A DNA stretch of 64,000 bases from Candidatus Flexifilum affinis. GTDB taxonomy: Bacteria; Chloroflexota; Anaerolineae; Aggregatilineales; Phototrophicaceae. A program made the position numbers and the translations under genes. Positions 60,267 to 64,000 of the stretch are shown here, in pieces (within the stretch, counting starts at the first letter, position 1; every line of letters starts with the position of its first letter). The DNA lies in the NCBI GenBank assembly GCA_016713325.1, contig JADJPJ010000002.1, positions 916,486-980,485 of the forward strand. The letters are read 5' to 3'. The notes under the pieces were generated by a model that did not search any database, was not told the DNA's origin, and saw nothing but the letters and a program-made list of their open reading frames with translations.

Positions 60267-62705
60267 TCAGCTCTCGTTCCGGCGCCATGGAATGAGCCGG
60301 CTGAGCAGACGGCCGAGGATGTTGCCCCGCACATCGCTCCAGGCCCGGTCGGCGGTGCGGCCGCGCGGCGTGTTGTCCCTGGAGGCGCCGCGCCGCCCAT
60401 AGCGCTCGACCACATACATCTTGGTGATCGCGGTGATCGGCGGTTCGGCTCTGGGCACGACGCGGATGTACTGCCTGCGCCGTTCCTCCGGCGTCTGCGT
60501 GGTGCTGACGCGCAGCCCGAGCAGCGCCGCGTAGCGCTCCAGGCGGGCATAGGCGCGCGCGACCGGGCTGAGGCCGCGCAGCCCGCGCCATTCCCAATAC
60601 CAGTACAGGATGACCAGCACCAGCAGGGCGAGCAGCACCAGCAGAAGAGTCAGGACGATGCCTGCGACGATCGGCAGGAGGAAGCCGAGCGGACTCTGAT
60701 CCGGCGGCGTGGGGAGCTGCGGCGGGATGGTCGGGACGATGACCGCCGACGGCGTGAGCGTGGGCTGCGGCGTCACCGTCAGCGTCGGCTGATCGGTCGG
60801 CGGTGTGCCTTCCACCGGCGGCAGAGTTGGCGGTTCGGTCGGCGTGGGCGAAGGCAGCGGCGTGGGCGTGAAGGTGGCCGTCGGAGATGGCGGCGCGGTC
60901 GGCTGCGCGTCGGAGTCGCCGGGCTGGCGGGGCAGGTTGGACTGCGCCGCCGTGGGTTCGAACTCGACCCAGCCATAGCCGGGGAAGTAGACCTCGACCC
61001 AGGTGTGGGCGTCGCGCTCCTGAATCACGTAGGCGCGCTCGTCGGGGTTGTACGTGCCCTGGGCAAACCCGGCGGCGATGCGGGCCGGCACGCCCAGGCT
61101 GCGCAGCATGACCACCATGGCCGAGGCGTAGTAGTTGCAGTAGCCCTCTTGCAGATCGAACAGGAACCAGTCCACCGAGTCGCGGTCGGACGGCGGCTGC
61201 GGGATCAGCTCGTTGTAGCGGATGTTGGTGCGCAGCCAGGTCTCGATGGCGGCGGCCTTGTCGTAGGGCGTCACCGCGTTGGCATCCAGCACGATCTGGT
61301 TGGCCAGGGAGATCGTGCGGTCGGTGATCGACGGGATGTAGCTGCTGTACAGGTCACGCACCCACTGCGGATAATCCGTGCCGGCGGAACGCAGTTGATC
61401 CGGCGAGGCGGCGCTCATCAGACTGGTGGCGGTGTAGGAGTCGCCCCGATACAGCACGCGCAGCGGCCGGATGACGGAGATCAGCATATTCTGCCCGACC
61501 AGGTTCTCGTCCGGCGTGAAGCGCAGATCGGTGCGCGTGGGCAGATCGACGGAGAGGACCTCCGGCGCGGCATAGATCAACTGGGAGGCGTTGAGGGCGA
61601 AGGTGAACGTCTGCTGGACCGGCACGCGCGCGCCGGCCACGTAATCCTCATGTTCGACGCTGAGCGGCGCTTCCGGGTCGGTCAGGCGCACCTCGGCGGC
61701 GGATTTCCACACTCCGTAGTCGTAGACGTCGAAGCTGCGCGACTTCCAGTAGTAGCGCCGGCCGGGTGGGGCAGAGACCAGCATCACCACCTGATCGCCC
61801 AGGCGGATGGCGCCGCCGAGCTGGAGCGAGTCGCCGCCGTAGTAGTCGGACGTTGGACCGGCCATCTCGGCGGTGGTGAAGAGCCGGTTCCACAGCTCGG
61901 CCATCTCCATCAGCGTTTCGGACTGCATAAACTGCTGGAAGCGCTGCAACCGATCCTGAAGATCGCGCTGCGGCACGATCCAGGCGGCGAGCAGGACGAT
62001 GGCCGCGAACAGCACGCCGACCAGATAGAACTGGCCGCGCAGTTTGCGGGGCACGCGCACCTGGCTGACGTACCAGTCCCATTCGCGGGCGTCGAGCGCC
62101 GAGCGGACCATCAGCAGCAGGGCCAGGAACAGGAAGGCGACCAGATACAGGTCGATGCTGACCGGGCCGGTGTAGTAGACCTGATTGGTGATCAGAATGA
62201 GGGCGGGGGGCAGGATCGCCCGCCAGACGCGGTCGATGCGGAAGATGTGCCAGATCAGGTTGAAGCCCAGGAACCAGAACAGGCCGGCAATCAGCACGGT
62301 GAAGACCAGTTCGTCCTGGTTGATGCCGCCGGTGGCCGCGTCGTAGACCCAGCGCGACAGGCGCAGGAACACCTGCACGATCGATTCGCCGAAGCCGGTC
62401 GGCTCGTTGAGCGCGGCAATGAGCAGGGTGAAGCAGGTGCCGTAGATGGTGCTGATGATCAGGCAGAGCAGCTCGTTGTACTGGCTGCGCGCCAGCAGAA
62501 AGCCGAAGACCAGGCTGAGGACGATGATCGGCAGCACGGTTCGCAGATCGACCAGCCAGCCGGCGGCCTGGAGCGCCAGGGCCGGGGCGAGCAGCAGCCC
62601 GGCGGCGACCAGCCAGGCGTAGAAGTCGCCGGGAGAGAAAAACGCGCGCCAGGCGGTGCCCAGGCGTTTGGCGACACTGTTGAAGCGGATGGCAGCCGTC
62701 GTCAT
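60267..62705 (-). CDS. TgpA-like membrane transglutaminase (DUF3488/transglutaminase core/DUF4129)
   Basis: 812 residues. About seven membrane segments fill residues 25-260 (YAWLVAAGLLLAPALALQAA, TVLPIIVLSLVFGFLLARSQ), followed by a large extracytoplasmic part with the transglutaminase-like core: Cys in LQEGYCNYYASAMVVML, His in ERDAHTWVEVYFPG and Asp/Glu in WVEFEPT. A Pro/Thr linker, one membrane segment (GIVLTLLLVLLALLVLVILY) and a cytoplasmic DUF4129-like tail follow. Start ATG at 62705, where the first membrane segment fits; the open frame further upstream overlaps rnpB and is not coding. Function of TgpA-type proteins is still unclear. Confidence 0.87.
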   Translation of the reverse strand: MTTAAIRFNSVAKRLGTAWRAFFSPGDFYAWLVAAGLLLAPALALQAAGWLVDLRTVLPIIVLSLVFGFLLARSQYNELLCLIISTIYGTCFTLLIAALNEPTGFGESIVQVFLRLSRWVYDAATGGINQDELVFTVLIAGLFWFLGFNLIWHIFRIDRVWRAILPPALILITNQVYYTGPVSIDLYLVAFLFLALLLMVRSALDAREWDWYVSQVRVPRKLRGQFYLVGVLFAAIVLLAAWIVPQRDLQDRLQRFQQFMQSETLMEMAELWNRLFTTAEMAGPTSDYYGGDSLQLGGAIRLGDQVVMLVSAPPGRRYYWKSRSFDVYDYGVWKSAAEVRLTDPEAPLSVEHEDYVAGARVPVQQTFTFALNASQLIYAAPEVLSVDLPTRTDLRFTPDENLVGQNMLISVIRPLRVLYRGDSYTATSLMSAASPDQLRSAGTDYPQWVRDLYSSYIPSITDRTISLANQIVLDANAVTPYDKAAAIETWLRTNIRYNELIPQPPSDRDSVDWFLFDLQEGYCNYYASAMVVMLRSLGVPARIAAGFAQGTYNPDERAYVIQERDAHTWVEVYFPGYGWVEFEPTAAQSNLPRQPGDSDAQPTAPPSPTATFTPTPLPSPTPTEPPTLPPVEGTPPTDQPTLTVTPQPTLTPSAVIVPTIPPQLPTPPDQSPLGFLLPIVAGIVLTLLLVLLALLVLVILYWYWEWRGLRGLSPVARAYARLERYAALLGLRVSTTQTPEERRRQYIRVVPRAEPPITAITKMYVVERYGRRGASRDNTPRGRTADRAWSDVRGNILGRLLSRLIPWRRNES

Positions 62706-62832
62706 GTATGCGTTGTGACCTGTAAACGAACGAAGCCGGGGAAAACGAACGCACCGTCTGTCCCCGGTCGATGACTGCATTCTAATGGTGCGTTGTGCTG
62801 CTGACAACCGCCGCCTGTCTGACGGATGGGTG

Positions 62833-62849
62833 ACGTCATTTGATATAAT
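62833..62849 (+). repeat. Direct repeat copy 1 with extended -10 element, before rnpB
   Basis: The 17-base segment differs from copy 2 (62877-62893) at one base, 44 bases apart. It ends in TGATATAAT, a TG-n extended -10 box (62841-62849). Transcription from here would start near 62856, about 40 bases before the RNA. Confidence 0.7.
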
Positions 62850-62876
62850 GACCGCGAATCGGTATCGAGAGATGTA

Positions 62877-62893
62877 ACGTCGTTTGATATAAT
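62877..62893 (+). repeat. Direct repeat copy 2 with extended -10 element, before rnpB
   Basis: Second copy of the 17-base element. Its TATAAT ends two bases before the 5' end of rnpB (62895), so transcription from it would begin inside the first helix, near 62900. Copy 1 is therefore the likelier promoter of a processed precursor. Confidence 0.65.
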
Positions 62894-62894
62894 C

Positions 62895-63257
62895 AAGCCG
62901 ACCAGGCGATCGCGGTCCGGTTCGTCGGGCTGAGGAAAGTCCGCACTCCACAGGGCACGACGCTGGTGAACAGCCAGGGCGGGGCGACCTGCCGGAATAG
63001 TGCAACAGAGAGGCGTATTGCCTGCGAAGGGCAACCTTCGCCGGTGAGGGTGAAACGGTGGTGTAAGAGACCACCAGCGCGGTCAGCGATGATCGCGGCT
63101 GGGCAAACCCCGTCGGGAGCAAGGTCAAGCAGGTGCAATGAGGCGGCCCGTCTCGCACCGGGTAGACTGCATGACATCCGCAGCAATGCGGATGCTAGAG
63201 AGATGATCGCCGGGTGGGCTTCGGTCCACGAACAGAATGCGGCTTACCGGTTGACTT
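62895..63257 (+). ncRNA. rnpB: RNase P RNA, bacterial type A
   Basis: Catalytic RNA of RNase P, 363 bases. The 5' AAGCCGACC pairs with 3' GGUUGACUU to form helix P1 (one mismatch). Universal elements are in order: GAGGAAAGUCC (62932-62942), the J-region AUAGUGCAACAGAGAG, GGUGAGGGUGAAACGGUG, GGGCAAACCCC, GAGCAAGGUCAA, and 3' ACAGAAUGCGGCUUACCGG. The layout and P-loops fit type A RNA. It processes tRNA precursors. It lies divergent from the transglutaminase gene. Confidence 0.96.
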
Positions 63258-63307
63258 GAACACAATTTGAACCTCTCCACGATGAAGGCATACCGGGACG
63301 GTGATGG

Positions 63308-64000
63308 TTGAGTGAGACGACTCTGACGCATGGCCTTCTGCATCACACGATCCTTCGGTTCATCATTGACCACGGGTATGGTCCGCAGCCAGGCGAATTG
63401 GCCACGCAGTTGACCATGAGTGAAACAGAAATCGCTGCCGCGCTCAATGCCTTGCAGGACTATCACGGTGTGGTGCTGCACCCCGGCACGTCGCGGATCT
63501 GGGTTATTCACCCATTCTCCCTTGCGCCCACCAGTTTTGTGGTACGCACCGCCGACCGCTCCTGGTGGGGCAACTGTGCATGGTGTTCCTTGGGCGTCGC
63601 CGCGCTTCTGAAACAGGATGTGACCATCACCACGGCGCTGGGGGCCGACCGGCAGCAGGTGGAGATCCATATTCGCGAGGGAAAGATTGTTGAGTCGGGC
63701 TACTATGTTCACTTTCCGGTTCCGATGGTCAAAGCGTGGGACAACGTGATCTACACGTGCAGCACGATGCTGCTGTTCGACGACCCCGCCGACGTGGACC
63801 GCTGGTGCGCGCAGCATCGAATCGACAAGGGCGATGTGCAGCCGCTGGAGCGCATTTGGGAGTTCGCGCAGCGGTGGTACGGCAATCATCTCAACCCGGC
63901 GTGGGAAAAGTGGACGAACCGGCAGGCGCAGGAAATCTTCGATCACTTCGGGCTGACGCATGATGTGTGGTATCTGCCAGGCTCCGACACGCGCTTCTAG
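63308..64000 (+). CDS. MerB-like (alkylmercury lyase fold) protein lacking the catalytic Asp
   Basis: 230 residues. The N-terminal 65 look like a winged-helix (HGYGPQPGELATQLTMSETE), followed by a MerB-type domain: Cys93 in CAWCSLG corresponds to MerB Cys96 and Cys151 in YTCSTMLLF to Cys159. MerB Asp99 corresponds to Gly96 here, so cleavage of carbon-mercury bonds by the usual mechanism is unlikely. An extra Cys90 makes a C-x-x-C. The TTG at 63308 is the likely start, since no ATG fits the conserved N-terminus. No mercury genes are nearby. Ends exactly at the window edge. Confidence 0.75.
   Translation: MSETTLTHGLLHHTILRFIIDHGYGPQPGELATQLTMSETEIAAALNALQDYHGVVLHPGTSRIWVIHPFSLAPTSFVVRTADRSWWGNCAWCSLGVAALLKQDVTITTALGADRQQVEIHIREGKIVESGYYVHFPVPMVKAWDNVIYTCSTMLLFDDPADVDRWCAQHRIDKGDVQPLERIWEFAQRWYGNHLNPAWEKWTNRQAQEIFDHFGLTHDVWYLPGSDTRF

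Noticed and set aside
60147..62774. 875-codon plus-strand frame opposite the transglutaminase
   Set aside because: Very Arg/Gln/Gly-rich antisense sequence without a fold; the minus strand has the transglutaminase triad and membrane segments.
62706..63158. Upstream extension of the transglutaminase frame across rnpB
   Set aside because: The extension overlaps a structured RNA, is Cys/Arg/Ser-rich without similarity, and the ATG at 62705 gives a normal membrane N-terminus.
1..64000. Prophage, transposase, integron or tRNA-associated island
   Set aside because: No integrase, transposase, terminal repeats, tRNA or phage structural protein was recognised; base and codon use look uniform by eye, though this was not computed.

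Overview
The window looks like a chromosomal segment of a Chloroflexota bacterium, most probably of the Anaerolineae type. The reasons are the high GC content (roughly 60% by eye), the long Thr/Pro/Ala linkers in exported proteins (SH3-type protein at 26507-27184, transglutaminase at 60267-62705), the many ABC importers with short Gram-positive-like Ala-x-Ala signal peptides, and a bacterial type A RNase P RNA. This placement is inference; no phylogenetic computation was possible. No phage, IS element, CRISPR array, tRNA or rRNA was seen.

Layout. (1) 164-10752: one plus-strand operon with a complete Dpp/Opp-type ABC importer (binding protein, two permeases, two ATPases), followed by the two hydantoinase/oxoprolinase subunits and an Ldh2-type oxidoreductase. 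It looks like an uptake-and-breakdown unit for a cyclic amide or peptide-derived compound, closed by a terminator. (2) 10939-16522: polyamine-type importer plus aminobutyraldehyde dehydrogenase, the same gene set as E. coli ydcSTUVW. (3) 16707-28551: GAF sensor histidine kinase, methyltransferase, two MFS transporters, ABC exporter, a Ca2+/H+ antiporter with a beta-propeller protein and a lipoprotein, a single-domain response regulator and an SH3 protein. (4) 28836-34933: formate-tetrahydrofolate ligase, a bactofilin gene broken by a frameshift, low-molecular-weight phosphatase, enoyl-CoA hydratase-like protein, SDR, and a KynB-like cyclase. (5) 34970-46964: mainly minus-strand, envelope polysaccharide region with two Wzz-like proteins, a CpsD-like kinase, RmlA/RmlB/RmlD-type dTDP-sugar genes, three glycosyltransferases, a HAD phosphatase, RNase HII, and an unexpected pair of a zinc-ribbon PLD-like protein and an unknown partner. 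(6) 47216-55922: FolE, unknown membrane protein, phosphohexomutase, a G1P-dehydrogenase-like protein lacking its metal ligands, a frameshifted GCS2-like ligase, and RNase J. (7) 56290-60085: carbohydrate importer (binding protein and two permeases, no ATPase), whose MalF-type permease carries a large duplicated insert. (8) 60267-64000: TgpA-like transglutaminase, rnpB, and a MerB-like protein.

Themes. All three importers have a strong hairpin directly after the binding-protein gene, suggesting binding protein is made in excess over membrane subunits. Three conserved-looking genes each carry a single-base frameshift at or beside a short G run, which points to sequence error in the assembly or to real decay and should be resolved first. 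The most unusual items are the MalF permease insert, the PLD/partner cassette, the metal-ligand-less G1PDH homologue, the MerB homologue lacking Asp, and the duplicated extended -10 element in front of rnpB. I did not find a clear new defence or mobile system.
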